This document shows, one piece after another, positions 11,031-23,970 of a stretch of 64,000 bases of DNA. Origin of the DNA: Combretum micranthum (Eukaryota; Streptophyta; Magnoliopsida; Myrtales; Combretaceae). The stretch is from positions 124,001 to 188,000 of the forward strand of contig JAMXBD010000580.1 in the NCBI GenBank assembly GCA_024138025.1, written 5' to 3'. Each line of letters begins with the position of its first letter. The first letter of the stretch is position 1. Position numbers and translations under genes: made by a program. A model generated the notes under the pieces. It was not told the DNA's origin, made no database searches, and saw only the letters and a program-made list of their open reading frames with translations.

Positions 11031-11042
11031 AAGGGGGGTAGG
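11031..11042 (+). promoter_or_regulatory. Polypurine tract, internal 1
   Basis: AAGGGGGGTAGG, one base before the next LTR. Preceded by GAGGACAAAACTTTCTTT. It would prime plus-strand DNA synthesis. The family D element has nearly the same junction at 53722. Confidence 0.8.
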
Positions 11043-11745
11043 TTGTAAACCCCTAAAATTTGGAATCGGTTTAGCATAAAACCCTAACCGGAAGTCAAAC
11101 AAACACCTAAAGGTCAACAAAACCCTAGTTTACCGTATAATCTAAATCCGGCATTGCCGTTTTCTTTGGCCCGGAAAAACGAAGTTGGGTTAATTAGCTC
11201 AAATAGTCCGTAATAACCATAGGTTTATAAAAGTTTCAGTTTCGTGAATTGGATGTCCTTCGAACCCGATCGGACACAGTTCTCGAAAAACGTGTCCGGA
11301 AGCCGGACTAGTAAAAATATTCCGAATATACCGTTAGACTCGTAAAAATATAAGTTTTCCAAAAATATCAATTTCATAATTTTTCGGTAAGTAAAAATAA
11401 CAGATATAGCTATTATACGCGTATTTTCTTACTACCGGTACTTTAATTGTCATATCTACTTTACATTACACTATTCATTACTATTCTACACTATTCTTTT
11501 ATCTCTACTTTTTCTTACACCTACTCTTACACTCTACATAACCTATAATCTTAACTTTTTACCTTTCCCATAACTTTATATCACATCTACCTTACTTATT
11601 ACATCTTTTATTTAACAAAATACAAAAATTAAATCACTCCCTCTCTCCTCTAAATGTGGCCGGCACCTCTCTCTCTCTCTTCCCTCTCCATTTGTTTTAA
11701 TTTTGCATTTATTTTATTCATCCAAAAAATCACTCCCCATTTTCC

Positions 11746-11753
11746 TATAAATA
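11746..11753 (+). promoter_or_regulatory. TATA box of LTR 2
   Basis: TATAAATA followed by a C-run, at the same place as in LTR 1. The predicted first donor follows at 11863 (CTTAG then GTAAAAG). Confidence 0.7.
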
Positions 11754-13486
11754 CCCCCCTCCTCTTTCACTTCTTTCACACCACTTCTATACTAAAGTTA
11801 CTCTCTCAAAATCTCTCTCAAATTTCTCTCAAGAAGTTCTTTCAAGAAGTTCATCTCCTTAGGTAAAAGTTCTTCAAGAAGTCTCCATGTTCATCTACTT
11901 AGTATGAGCTTAGTGTATGTTTTCTAAAACCATGAAGGTTAAGAAAGCAACATTAGATTCATACTTTGTTTTTGTTCATAATATCAATTTCTTTATGTTC
12001 CTTTATGTTCCTTATATTTCCTTTATGTTCTTTATATTTCTTTTATGTTCATAACTATCTACTATATCTAAATAACTATATACATATTCTTTAGAGCATA
12101 TAAGCTCATACTCTTACAATTTATTTACTTCATGCAATTTATTTATTTCAAGTTGTTTATAAGACTAGTCTCTAGTCTTAGACTTGTCCTAATCAAGTCA
12201 AAACAAGTTTTTCTTCTTTCATTTTATTTCATTATGGGACTAGTTATTTCTTAGTCCCGGGAGCCTTGAAAAAGCTAAGACTCCAATACTTGACTTTATT
12301 ATTTATGATTTATGTTACTTTGTTTATTATTATTCTCATGATCATGTTCATTTAGATTGTTGTCCAAAAGCTTCATTTTCTAAAGATAACTAAATAGAAG
12401 AAGGCTTTTGTCACTTAGAAATAAGTTTATGTAAAATATAAAATCAACACAAAATAAACTCATTTCTTTTCATATTACAAAAAGAACTCACTATAACTTT
12501 ATAAACACTTTTACTAAAATCTTTATATTCCACCTTGTTTTTCAAAAGAAAATATTTTTGTTAAAATAGTTCTTTTCATAAGAAAGAAAATAAAATGAAT
12601 GACTAAGGAAATTTTTAAGTAAAGACCCTTGCAAAATAATAGGCAAAGAAAATTTATGGTTTGAAAATAATAAAGTTATTTCTTTTCAAGTTACAAGAAG
12701 AAGTTAATAAGATTATAGAAATTAGTTTTTCTACAAAAAGGTCCTTCATTGTTCCATATTGTTTTTATATAAGAAACCAAGTTTTCATGCATGAGTAATT
12801 ATTTTTGAAAAATATGAGACATGAGAAAAAGAATGAGAAATGTCAAGTAAGGATTTTTGCAAAACAAGTGAACAAAAAGAATTTGCACAAGAAAAATAAA
12901 GAATATCTATTTTATATCATAAATGTAACTTAGAAAGAAGAAAATTTTTTCAAAAGTCACTTAGAAAAAGATAAATAAAATCAACATAAAACATTTTTAG
13001 AAAACAAAATAAACAAGGTATTCATTTCAAAGAAATTCACAAAAACAATTTCCGAAAAGCTTCAAACCGACATTGTTTTACTTAAGAAAAATAATTTGGA
13101 CAACAAGACACTTGAGCATGCTTAAATATGAGTTATATAGTTATAAAAAGAGAATTTTTCAACTATATAGATAACTAAGTATTTATCAAACAAATTTTGA
13201 TTTCTTGAACCAAAGTTGTTTTTACTTGAAAATCCGTGGTGAATTTTGTCACCAGTTTTTCGGAGCCTATTGCTTTGTTTGTGGGAAATAATTTTAGAAA
13301 TGGGTAGATCTTTTCGAGTAGATAGAAATCGGTATATTATATGCGCGATTCCGAGTTAAAATGACCAAGTTATGGCCATTTTAAGTTGGAACATTCTTCA
13401 TACGAACTTTGACGTTCTTTGACATGTTTTTGTCAAATTCAAGAAAATCTTCAAGAAAAACTCATTATGGGTATTTCTTTGGTTAG

Positions 13487-13583
13487 GTGACCCCGAGGAA
13501 GGATTTCTTCACCGAGAACTATTACGATCTAGTGGAGTGTGTGAACGACTCATCCGCTTAGAGGAATAGACATCAATGGCATC
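13487..13583 (+). other. Predicted leader exon 2 (LTR 2)
   Basis: Same acceptor (GGTTAG) and donor (GTGAGT) pair as LTR 1. The single ATG lies eight nucleotides before the donor. Confidence 0.4.
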
Positions 13584-13925
13584 GTGAGTTACTTCCCGTT
13601 GATTTTCTCATACTCTTGATTGTGCTTGTAAAATTAGTTGCACTAGAATCTAAGAAAAATCAAAAGGAAGTGTATGACAATATGTTGAAAGAATACTAAG
13701 TATATCGAAATTTGAGTTGTTTGTAATAAAGTTGTATGCGAATTAGTATCTTGAAGTGTTGAAATTGATTGATCACCTGAAAGAAGTTAAATGTAACTAC
13801 TAGACTTCAATTAAAGAAATTAGTCATGCACTTCATATGTTGAGTCGCATCGCATTCACTACTATACAATTGGTGGGACAAGCGTATAATAGTGGTGGTA
13901 GACAGAACCGGTATATCATGTGAGT

Positions 13926-14075
13926 GGCTAGTAGGAGCCGGTAATAAACTACAAGTTTTGATGGCTAGTAGGAGCCGGTAATAAACTACAAGTTTTGATG
14001 GCTAGTAGGAGCCGGTAATAAACTACAAGTTTTTGATGGCTAGTAGGAGCCTGTAATAAACTACAAGTTTTTGAT
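13926..14075 (+). repeat. 37-bp minisatellite, 4 units (LTR 2)
   Basis: Same four-unit array as in LTR 1; the fourth unit also has the AGCCTG variant. The unit number has not changed between the copies. Confidence 0.9.
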
Positions 14076-14706
14076 GGCATATAGGTGCCGGTAAGATATA
14101 AAAGTGTTTTAAAAGTTGTGGCTGTAATTGGCCTGAATCCCCAACCCCGAATGAAGGGCGTAAATTCATTCAACATATGATTCCCGGAAAGTCATATGTC
14201 TTGTATGCTCACGTGATTGTTACATTTCATATGTTTTGAATAATAAACTTGAATGTTAGATCTTCTTCGAGTATGAATTTGGGTTTACTCACTAAGCCTA
14301 TTAGCTTATACCCCGATAGCTACCTTTTGCAGTTTCCGTACTTATGGCTAAGGCCACGTGGACCATGTGGGCAGGTAATCCCTTGAATATTAGAACTCTA
14401 GATAAAGTATATCATAGTATTAGCATGCAATTACTTATATAATAGTCAGTAATTTAGGGAATTATTCCTAAGTATGCATAGTCTTTGCTATGAATAAATT
14501 TCGTTGTGAATCCTCTTTTCTTAATATGTTTTTATATCCCCTTAAACTTCATTATTCCATATATGGTCCTCTAAAATTGTGAAAGTAAGCCTTACACTTA
14601 ATATAAAAGCTTTTGGAAATGACTAAGGTTGTCATACTTAAGCTTTAATATTGAGTGTGGCGGACTGTCACGTTTAGGGTACCCGTTGGGGCGTGACAGT
14701 TTAAGT

Positions 14707-14718
14707 TGGTATCAGAGC
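14707..14718 (+). promoter_or_regulatory. Primer-binding site, internal 2
   Basis: TGGTATCAGAGC, complementary to initiator tRNA-Met, eight bases after LTR 2. Confidence 0.85.
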
Positions 14719-14848
14719 ATGGTTTAAGAACCTAGGAATCATAATTATAGAAATGGACTTAAGAAGAATTGACTTAGATAGAAGCAAGAAGAACTTAGAT
14801 AAAATAGAATGGGTAGAATAAGCCTTTTAATATCTTTCTTTTACGTAG

Positions 14849-15858
14849 ATCACCATAGAAGAGGCCCATCTCCAAGCCAAGAACTTTCGAAAAGGATCCT
14901 GCGAAACACCTGAGAACTTTCGAATGAGACTTAGGATTTTATGTGAAGAATTTGCCCTAGCTGGACAACCTAAGACCCTCCGAGAAATGTTCCAAATCTG
15001 GAAGAGGGGAATGATGCAATCCGAATGGAAAGGAGTGTTACGAACTATTCACAACTGCCCTATAGGCAAAAGAATGACCGAGTTGGAAGTAATATATGCG
15101 GTAGAACGAATCATTGCTATCGGAGACCACCGACCAATGCTGAAGGAAGCAACCTTCGTTCTTAGAGAAGAAGGAGGACGAACCCCGCCGGATTTTCGAA
15201 CCTGGACCAAGATCGGACCGATATTTGTCTATGCCCATGATGATCTTATGGATCACCTCGAATGGATGAGAGCGATCTCAACGATACTTTCCATTGGCAC
15301 GGAGTATATCAAGGGATACTACGACCCCAACAGAAGTATCCACCGAACGCCTACCTTCACAGGGATCCAACTAGGAATAAACGAGCCCCTACGATTGAGA
15401 GAGGATGGAACGGTGATAAGAGATGAACCAATGCAAGAGATGAATGACAGTTCGGATGATGAACCCGGTGAGGACTCCGAGGAAGATCAAGAAGAAAGAC
15501 CGGCGCAAGAAACAAGGAACCAGGCTGCCGTAGGAGTCGAGGAACCTTGGACTAATGATGAGTTAAGAATTATTCGCTACCTAGAAGGAAGACATGTCGA
15601 GGAGGACAAGATGAAGACCCCACATTGGATACGGAAAATGCTCCGGCTGATGAAAACAACAATAGGGAGACCGAAGGAACAATCACTTGGAAGACCCTTG
15701 ATGAAATAGCACCAGCAATGACGCATGATGAGGACTAATTGCCCATCACGACAAGAAAGAAGAGAGCACGAAATAGAAGAAAACACTTCAACCAAATCAT
15801 GAGAAGTTTGAACCCAGGATCATCCAGCAGCAACCCGGGAGATGCTCCCGAAGAATGA
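14849..15858 (+). pseudogene. Family A upstream ORF, copy 2 (longest frame)
   Basis: Second copy of the unknown ORF and the best guide to its frame. It is open from 14849; the first ATG is at 14924 and the frame stays open to 15709, giving 261 residues from that ATG. The order is a basic/aromatic N-terminal half, a TFTGIQLGINEPLRLRED linker, then the acidic segment. A base lost near 15598 shifts the last part out of frame; the ancestral stop would be the TGA at 15856. Function unknown. It could be an accessory protein or a gag-like domain; no known motif was recognised. Confidence 0.55.
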
Positions 15859-16208
15859 AAAAGGAAGGAGAAGAAAACGAAGCATATCCCTAGAAGTCCC
15901 GCTTAGATTCATGAATCTCAGTCTATCTTTTAATTTTCGGAACAATGTTCGGTATTTCTGTGTGATTTTCTTTTATGATTTATCTTATTTCCGATTTCAT
16001 GTATGAACTTTATTTCCATAATTATGCTCTAAGTTTGATTTCAGAGATTGTTTTGTTTTTATGCATATTTAAATTTTGTTATATTTCCCTAAATTCGGCA
16101 AAAATTTAATTAAGCTACCAAAACTTTACAAACCTTACTTAGAAAAGCTTAAAACAGCCGAAATAGGAGTAGACGAAGAAGGAATCAAAATGCCCCTAAC
16201 AACATAGA
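15859..16208 (+). other. ORF-free spacer, copy 2
   Basis: T-rich spacer matching 7716-8066, with the acceptor-like TTTGATTTCAG ending at 16044. No coding frame. Confidence 0.5.
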
Positions 16209-16243
16209 AGCAGATCAAACTGCCATTTAAGGAACCACCTCGA

Positions 16244-17432
16244 ATGGATTTATACGTCACGATAGGACACCTAACCCCACCACCACAACAAGTTTCAATG
16301 AAGGCACCTGTGCATAAGAACGTGCATAGCTGAAATGTACCCCTACCTCCATCTCCACCGTCAAGACCATACAAAAGTATGTTACCTAACTTCATCAAAA
16401 GTAACCGCTTCTTTGAAGGAGCTTATGACAAGCCGCAGGAGGCAGAAGACTGGTTATCTCAATAGAGATGTCTTTTGATGCATATGAAGTTCCACCCCAT
16501 CTACAAATCAAGTATGGAACATTCATGCTTCGTCTAAACACTAGGATATGGTGGGAGTCAAGGAAAAGAGATCTAATGACTCCAATCACTTGGGAAATGT
16601 TTAGACATGAGTTTTGGAGAATTATTTCCCAGGAAGTCTACGAGTAAGGTATAGCGCGGACTTCTTGCAAATTGCTCAAAAAGGAAGAACAATCGAACAA
16701 TATGAGAAGAAGTTCAATAGATTATTGCAATAAGCACCCAACCCCTATAAGTACAGTGAAGAAGACAAGTTTTTGTAGGAAGATTGGATGAAGAAATTGA
16801 CATAAGGAATTTTCGAGAATTAGTGGAAAGAGCTCGAATTGTAGAAGAGCAAGAAAAGAAGAGAAAGAATAGAAGAAGCAGAGGACCCAATCATCGAAGG
16901 GAATTTTTCATAGAACCCCATCTCATGCCTTACCAAAGAAAATCAAGAGCGAAAATAGAAGGATCATACCAAGAGGTATTAAGTGTTGGAAGTGCAATGG
17001 AGCACACTACCCAAAGAAGTGCCCCAGCTATTCGGAAAGTGTTTCTTCTGTGGAAATTCAAACCATAAGATATCCAAATGTCCAAACAGAGGAATAGATG
17101 CTTGCTATGTTTGCAATCAGAAAGGACATTTTGCCAACAATTGTCCACAAGGAGGAACATTCTATCAAGATCATCAGAGGAAGTCATTCCTATAAGAATA
17201 AAGAAAGGAAATGGAAGTAGAAGTGAAAGCAGACCTGGACCTACTGCTTCGGGAATTCGAGTATACAACTTGCAGGGACGATGGATATAGAAGTGAAGAA
17301 GTGAACAAAGGAAATGAAAACTTGACTGCCTTGGAATACATTAGAGGCTATAACAAGCAATACAGGAACCAGTCCATCCCCAACCTTCCTTTATTGATGA
17401 TGTTTCTTATTTCAAGTAACAAAGATGTGTAA
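16244..17432 (+). pseudogene. gag: gag pseudogene, family A copy 2
   Basis: Second gag copy, the most damaged of the three. It keeps the shared TGA (16331) and TAA (16731) and the frame change between zinc knuckles 1 (from 16984) and 2 (from 17040). Private one-base losses add frameshifts: in the capsid near 16461 (TCTCAATAG), near 16614 (GAGTTTTGG) and after the third knuckle (CAAGGAGG). A small insertion near 17286 changes the tail. The stretch 16784-17068 is open and encodes the basic linker between capsid and knuckles. Capsid and nucleocapsid motifs match copy 1. No pol follows. Confidence 0.75.
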
Positions 17433-19162
17433 AGTATTCCTTATGTGGATAAAAAGGAATGATAATCCCCTAATGAGTATATAAGAGGTTTAGTGAATCA
17501 GAATGTTTTATCCTCTTGAAGTTCAAAGTATTACATTCCTTCTATATATATGACAAAACGATCGACCTAGTTTAAGATAATTGGTCGAACTTCCAACATG
17601 GACATAAGGACATGAGGTCACCTACGACTCTAAGGAATAATAGAATTAAGTAATCTTTTGGATAAGACGAATATCTCTCAAATAAGACCCCAATAAGAAG
17701 AAACTAGGAGCTTACAAAACAAGAAGGAAATAGTGGCAAAAGATTTGCTAAGGGAAGAATAGACACATTCTTTCAAGATAATAAAGGAAATTAAAAAGAC
17801 TAAAGAGTGAAGAGAAATTGACTCTAGGAGACATCCAGAAGTCTTGAAAAGAGTTCCGGATACAGGTTTCACTCAATGAAACATAGAAAATAGACTTATA
17901 CGGAAGGAGGAGAAACAACGAATGAGAAAAATCAAGGCCTTACGAAGAGAAGGATGCCATTACAAAATATACCCACCCAGCTTGTAATAGAAAAAGACCC
18001 TAAGCCAACGTATTAGTTTTCGGAAAGGAACAAGGCAAAGACTTTTTTTTAAGGAACGAACACGTTTCTCTCAAGATTAAGATCACGATATCACCAACAA
18101 AGGATCAAATCAAGAAGGCATGACCCTCAAATTCCTTATAACTCACAAGTTTTAGTAATGCTTTCTGGATAGTGATATGGCCTGAAGAAGGAAAGAAGGA
18201 ATCTAAGAACGTAATCTTAGGTATAAGAAATTAATAAAAGGGAGTTGAAAAGCCAAACTTTGGAGATCACAACAGGTTTAAAAGAGGAACCACGGTAGAA
18301 TGATAAGATCGACCATGTAGAAATAACAAAAGAGCATAGATAAGAAGATACGAAGGATAAAGAAGGAATAAAGGAAGACAAAGGTATTAAAGGAGCTAAA
18401 GGATGATTTAGCATAACCTAAGGACAAAGGAGTTAGTGAAGGAATCATGAGTATGGTTCATAAAATCGGACCAACAATAAACCAAAAGCTCAGGAGACAG
18501 TAGAAGAAAAGAAATATGGATAAGGAAATAAAGATATCAAAGGATAAAAAGGTTTATGAAATTCGATAAAAGCAGAAATTAACCTTCTCAAGATTTCGGA
18601 TTTCTCACAAAACAATAAACAAGAAGGCAAGGATGCTTATGGTATGAATCGATTAACCAAAAGAAGATGGTTCGTTCCATAATCGGTCAATATACTGCTC
18701 TAAAGGGAAAAGAGACGAAAGCAAAAGAGATCAGTCAGAGATAACCAACCTAGACGCAGGATAGGAACAAAGAGGAATCAATAAAGAATTTTGGACCCCT
18801 GATGCTACAAACAACCAAGGAAAAATCATTCAAATACCTTGGAGGAACAAACATGAGTATCACATGGGGTGATAAAGGCACAAGATAGGAAATGATCATA
18901 AGACGAAAAGGAAGACGATGATCGGAGATGTGCAACAATTCCCCCTTTAATAAATGGTTAAGGAATCAAGTTATAAGGATAATGTTTTAAAGGAGAATTT
19001 TCCTTATGAAGATATGCCCAATCCGAAATATATCCACAAGAATTCAGAGGATGAAAATGAAGAAACCAATTAAGGGAATTTTTGAAGAAGGACGCGTAAT
19101 CCAAGTGACCAAGTTTTAACCACAAATAGGAATTTCCAAGTTTTGAGGACAAAACTTTCTTT
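17433..19162 (+). other. Purine-rich non-coding segment, copy 2
   Basis: Counterpart of 9294-11030, differing mainly by one- to few-base indels (for example CCACGGTAG where copies 1 and 3 read CCACGTCGGTAG). No coding content seen. Confidence 0.65.
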
Positions 19163-19174
19163 AAGGGGGGTAGG
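19163..19174 (+). promoter_or_regulatory. Polypurine tract, internal 2
   Basis: AAGGGGGGTAGG just before LTR 3. Confidence 0.8.
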
Positions 19175-19869
19175 TTGTAAACCCCTAAATTTTGGAATCG
19201 GTTTAGCATAAAACCCTAACCGGAAGTCAAACAAAACCTAAAGGTCAACAAAACCCTAGTTTACCGTATCTAAATCCGGCATTGCCGTTTTCTTTGGCCC
19301 GGAAAAACGAAGTTGGGTTAATTAGCTCAAATAGTCGTAATAACCATAGGTTTTATAAAAGTTTCAGTTTCGTGAATTTGGATGTCCTTCGAACCCGATC
19401 GGACACAGTTCTCGAAAAACGTGTCCGGAAGCCGGATAGTAAAAATATTCCGAATATACCGTTAGACTCGTAAAAATATAAGTTTTCCAAAAATATCAAT
19501 TTCATAATTTTTCGGTAAGTAAAAATAACAGATATAGCTATTATACGCGTATTTTCTTACTACCGGTACTTTAATTGTCATATCTACTTTACATTACACT
19601 ATTCATTACTATTCTACACTATTCTTTTATCTCTACTTTTTCTTACACCTACTCTTACACTCTACATAACCTATAATCTTAACTTTTTACCTTTCCCATA
19701 ACTTTATATCACATCTACCTTATATTACATCTTTTATTTAACAAAATACAAAAATTAAATCACTCCCTCTCTCCTCTCTAATGTGGCCGGCACCTCTCTC
19801 TCTCTTCCCTCTCCATTTGTTTTAATTTTGCATTTATTTTATTCATCCAAAAATCACTCCCCATTTTCC

Positions 19870-19877
19870 TATAAATA
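19870..19877 (+). promoter_or_regulatory. TATA box of LTR 3
   Basis: TATAAATA at the conserved position. The predicted first donor GT is at 19984 (CTCTAG then GTAAAAG). Confidence 0.7.
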
Positions 19878-21616
19878 CCCCCCTCCTCTTTCACTTCTTT
19901 CACACCACTTCTATACTAAAGTTACTCTCTCAAAATCTCTCAAATTTCTCTCAAGAAGTTCTTTCAAGAAGTTCATCTCTCTAGGTAAAAGTTCTTCAAG
20001 AAGTCTCCATGTTCATCTACTTAGTATGAGCTTAGTGTATGTTTTCTAAAACCATGAAGGTTAAGAAAGCAACATTAGATTCATACTTTGTTTTTGTTCA
20101 TAATATCAATTTCTTTATGTTCCTTTATGTTCCTTATATTTCCTTTATGTTCTTTATATTTCTTTTATGTTCATAACTATCTACTATATCTAAATAACTA
20201 TATACATATTCTTTAGAGCATATAAGCTCATACTCTTACAATTTATTTACCTTTCATGCAATTTATTTATTTCAAGTTGTTTATAAGACTAGTCTCTAGT
20301 CTTAGACTTGTCCTAATCAAGTCAAAACAAGTTTTTCTTCTTTCATTTTATTTCATTATGGGACTAGTTTATTTCTTAGTCCCGGGAGCCTTGAAAAAGC
20401 TAAGACTCCAATACTTGACTTTATTATTTATGATTTATGTTACTTTGTTTATTATTATTCTCATGATCATGTTCATTTAGATTGTTGTCCAAAAGTTTAT
20501 TTTCTAAAGATAATTAAATAGAAGAAGGCTTTTGTCACTTAGAAATAAGTTTATGTAAAATATAAAATCAACACAAAATAAACTCATTTCTTTTCATAGT
20601 TACAAAAAGAACTCACTATAATTTATAAACACTTTTACTAAAATCTTTATTATTCCACCTTGTTTTTCAAAAGAAAATATTTTTGTTAAAATGGTTCTTT
20701 TCATAAGAAAGAAAATAAGATGGATGACTAAGGAAATTTTAAGTAAAGACCCTTGCAAAATAATAGGCAAAGAAAATTTATGGTTTGAAAAAATAAAGTT
20801 ATTTCTTTTCAAGTTACAAGAAAAGTTAATAAGATTATAGAAATTAGTTTTTCTACAAAAAGTCCTTAATTGTTCCATATTGTTTTTTTTATATAAGAAA
20901 CCAAGTTTTCATGCATGAGTAATTATTTTTGAAAAATATGAGACATGAGAAAAAGAATGAGAAATGTCAAGTAAGGATTTTTTTTTGCAAAAAAGTGAAC
21001 AAAAATTAAAAAGAATTTCTAGAAAAATAAAAATATCGTATTTTATATCATAATGTAACTTAGAAAGAAGAAAATTTTTCAAAAGTCACTTAGAAAAAGA
21101 TAAATAAAATCAACATAAAACATTTTTAGAAAACAAAATAAACAAGGTATTCATTTCAAAGAAATTCACAAAAACAATTTCCGAAAAGCTTCAAACCGAC
21201 ATTGTTTTACTTAAGAAAAATAATTTGGACAACAAGACACTTGAGCATGCTTAATATGAGTTATATAGTTATAAAAAGAGAATTTTTCAACTATATAGAT
21301 AACTAAGTATTTATCAAACAAATTTTGATTTCTTGAACCAAAGTTGTTTTTACTTGAAAATCCGTGGTGAATTTTGTCACCAGTTTTTCGGAGCCTATTG
21401 GCTTTGTTTGTGGGAAATAATTTTAGAAATGGGTAGATCTTTTCGAGTAGATAGAAATCGGTATATTATATGCGCGATTCCGAGTTAAAATGACCAAGTT
21501 ATGGCCATTTTAAGTTGGAACATTCTTCATACGAACTTTGACGTTCTTTGACATTGTTTTGTCAAATTCAAGAAAATCTTCAAGAAAAACTCATTATGGG
21601 TATTTCCTTTGGTTAG

Positions 21617-21713
21617 GTGACCCGAGGAAGGATTTCTTCACCCGAGAACTATTACGATCTAGTGGAGTGTGTGAACGACTCATCCGCTTAGAGGAATAGA
21701 CATCAATGGCATC
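21617..21713 (+). other. Predicted leader exon 2 (LTR 3)
   Basis: Bounded by GGTTAG and GTGAGT, with the ATG eight nucleotides before the donor, as in the other A LTRs. Confidence 0.4.
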
Positions 21714-22052
21714 GTGAGTTACTTCCCGTTGATTTTCTCATACTCTTGATTGTGCTTGTAAAATTAGTTGCACTAGAATTAAGAAAAATCAAAAGGAAGT
21801 GTATGACAATATGTTGAAAGAATACTAAGTATATCGAAATTTGAGTTGTTTGTAATAAAGTTGTATGCGAATTAGTATCTTGAAGTGTTGAAATTGATTG
21901 ATCACTGAAAGAAGTTAAATGTAACTACTAGACTTCAATTAAAGAAATTAGTCATGCACTTCATATGTTGAGTCGCATGCATTCACTACTATACAATTGG
22001 TGGGACAAGCGTATAATAGTGGTGGTAGACAGAACCGGTATATCATGTGAGT

Positions 22053-22203
22053 GGCTAGTAGGAGCCGGTAATAAACTACAAGTTTTGATGGCTAGTAGGA
22101 GCCGGTAATCAACTACAAGTTTTTGATGGCTAGTAGGAGCCGGTAATAAACTACAAGTTTTTGATGGCTAGTAGGAGCCGGTAATAAACTACAAGTTTTT
22201 GAT
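22053..22203 (+). repeat. 37-bp minisatellite, 4 units (LTR 3)
   Basis: Four units. Unlike the other three arrays, the fourth unit has AGCCGG, and the second has GTAATCAAC instead of GTAATAAAC. Confidence 0.9.
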
Positions 22204-22836
22204 GGCATATAGGTGCCGGTAAGACTATAAAAGTGTTTTAAAAGTTGTGGCTGTAATTGGCCTGAATCCCCAACCCCGAATGAAGGGCGTAAATTCATTC
22301 AACATATGATTCCCGGAAAGTCATATGTCTTGTATGCTCACGTGATTGTTACATTTCATATGTTTTGAATAATAAACTTGATGTTAGATCTTCTTCGAGT
22401 ATGAATTTTGGGGTTTACTCACTAAGCCTATTAGCTTATACCCCGATAGCTACCTTTTGCAGTTTCCGTACTTATGGCTAAGGCCACGTGGACCATGTGG
22501 GCAGGTAATCCCTCTTGAATATTAGAACTCTAGATAAAGTATATCATAGTATTAGCATGCAATTACTTATATAATAGCTCAGTAATTTAGGGAATTATTC
22601 CTAAGTATGCATAGTTTTGCTATGAATAAATTTCGTTGTGAATCCTTTTTCTTAATATGTTTTTATATCCCTTAAACTTCATTATTCCATATATGGTCCT
22701 CTAAAATTGTGAAAGTAAGCCTTACACTTAATATAAAAGCTTTTGGAAATGACTAAGGTTGTCATACTTAAGCTTTAATATTGAGTGTGGCGGACTGTCA
22801 CGTTTAGGGTACCCGTTGGGGCGTGACAGTTTAAGT

Positions 22837-22848
22837 TGGTATCAGAGC
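22837..22848 (+). promoter_or_regulatory. Primer-binding site, internal 3
   Basis: TGGTATCAGAGC, eight bases after LTR 3. Confidence 0.85.
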
Positions 22849-22978
22849 ATGGTTTAAGAACCTAGGAATCATAATTATAGAAATGGACTTAAGAAGAATT
22901 GACTTAGATAGAAGCAAGAAGAACTTAGATAAAATAGAATGGGTAGAATAAGCCTTTTAATATCTTTCTTTTACGTAG

Positions 22979-23970
22979 ATCACCATAGAAGAGGCCCATC
23001 TCCAAGCAAGAACTTTCGAAAGGATCCTGCGAAACACCTGAGAACTTTCGAATGAGACTTAGGATTTTATGTGAAGAATTTGCCCTAGCTGGACAACCTA
23101 AGACCTCGAGAAATTTCCAAATCTGGAAGAGGGGAATGATGCAATCCGAATGGAAGGAGTGTTACGAACTATTCACAACTGCCCTATAGGCAAAAGAATG
23201 ACCGAGTTGGAAGTTATATGCTGTAGACGAATCATTGCTATCGGAGGACCACCGACCAATGCTGAAGGAAGCAACCTTCGTTCTTAAAGAAGAAGGAGGA
23301 CGAACCCCGCCGGATTTTCGAACCTGGACCAAGATCGGACCGATATTTGTCTATGCCCATGATGATCTTATGGATCACCTCGAATGGATGAGACGATCTC
23401 AACGATACTTTCCATTGGCACGGAGTATATCAGGGATACTACGACCCCAACAGAAGTATCCACGAACCGCCTACCTTCACAGGAATCCAACTAGGAATAA
23501 ACGAGCCCCTACGATTGCAGAGGATGGAACGGTGATAAGAGATGAACCAATGCAAGAGATGAATGACAGTTCGGATGATGAACCCGGTGAGGACTCGAGG
23601 AAGATCAAGAAGAAAGACCGGCGCAAGAAAAAGGAACCAGGCTGCCGTAGGAGTCGAGGAACCTTGGACTAATGATGAGTTAAGAATATTCGCTACCTAG
23701 AAGGAAGAACATGTCGAGGAGGACAAGATGAAGACCCCACATTGGATACGGAAAATGCTCCGGCTGATGAAAACAACAATAGGGAGACCGAAGGAACAAT
23801 CACTTGGAAGACCCTTGATGAAATAGCACCAGCAATGACGCATGAGGAGCTAATTGCCATCCGAACAAGAAAGAAGGAGAGCACGAAAAGAAGAAAACAC
23901 TTCAACAAATCATGAGAGTTTGAACCCAGGATCATCCAGCAGCAACCCGGGAGATGCTCCCGAAGAATGA
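22979..23970 (+). pseudogene. Family A upstream ORF, copy 3 (many frameshifts)
   Basis: Third copy of the unknown ORF, heavily interrupted by one-base losses (for example GAGAAATTTCC for GAGAAATGTTCC, and GAAGTTATATGCTG). The longest open piece is 23235-23672. The ancestral TGA stop is at 23968. It shares with copy 2, against copy 1, the substitution TTCGCTACC near 23690, but has private changes elsewhere. Function unknown. Confidence 0.5.

Larger units (their letters stand above)
11044..14698 (+). repeat. Family A LTR 2
   Basis: A 3655-bp LTR from TGTAAACCCC to GGGGCGTGACA. Diagnostic substitutions group it with LTR 3 rather than with LTRs 1 and 4 (AATTAGCTC, AACAGATATAG, AAGTCAAAAC, AACTAAGTA). 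It serves as 3' LTR of internal 1 and 5' LTR of internal 2. Confidence 0.9.
19176..22828 (+). repeat. Family A LTR 3
   Basis: A 3653-bp LTR that shares the diagnostic substitutions of LTR 2. It has several private one-base losses, for example CCGTATCTAAATCC and GGAAGCCGGATAG. Confidence 0.9.
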
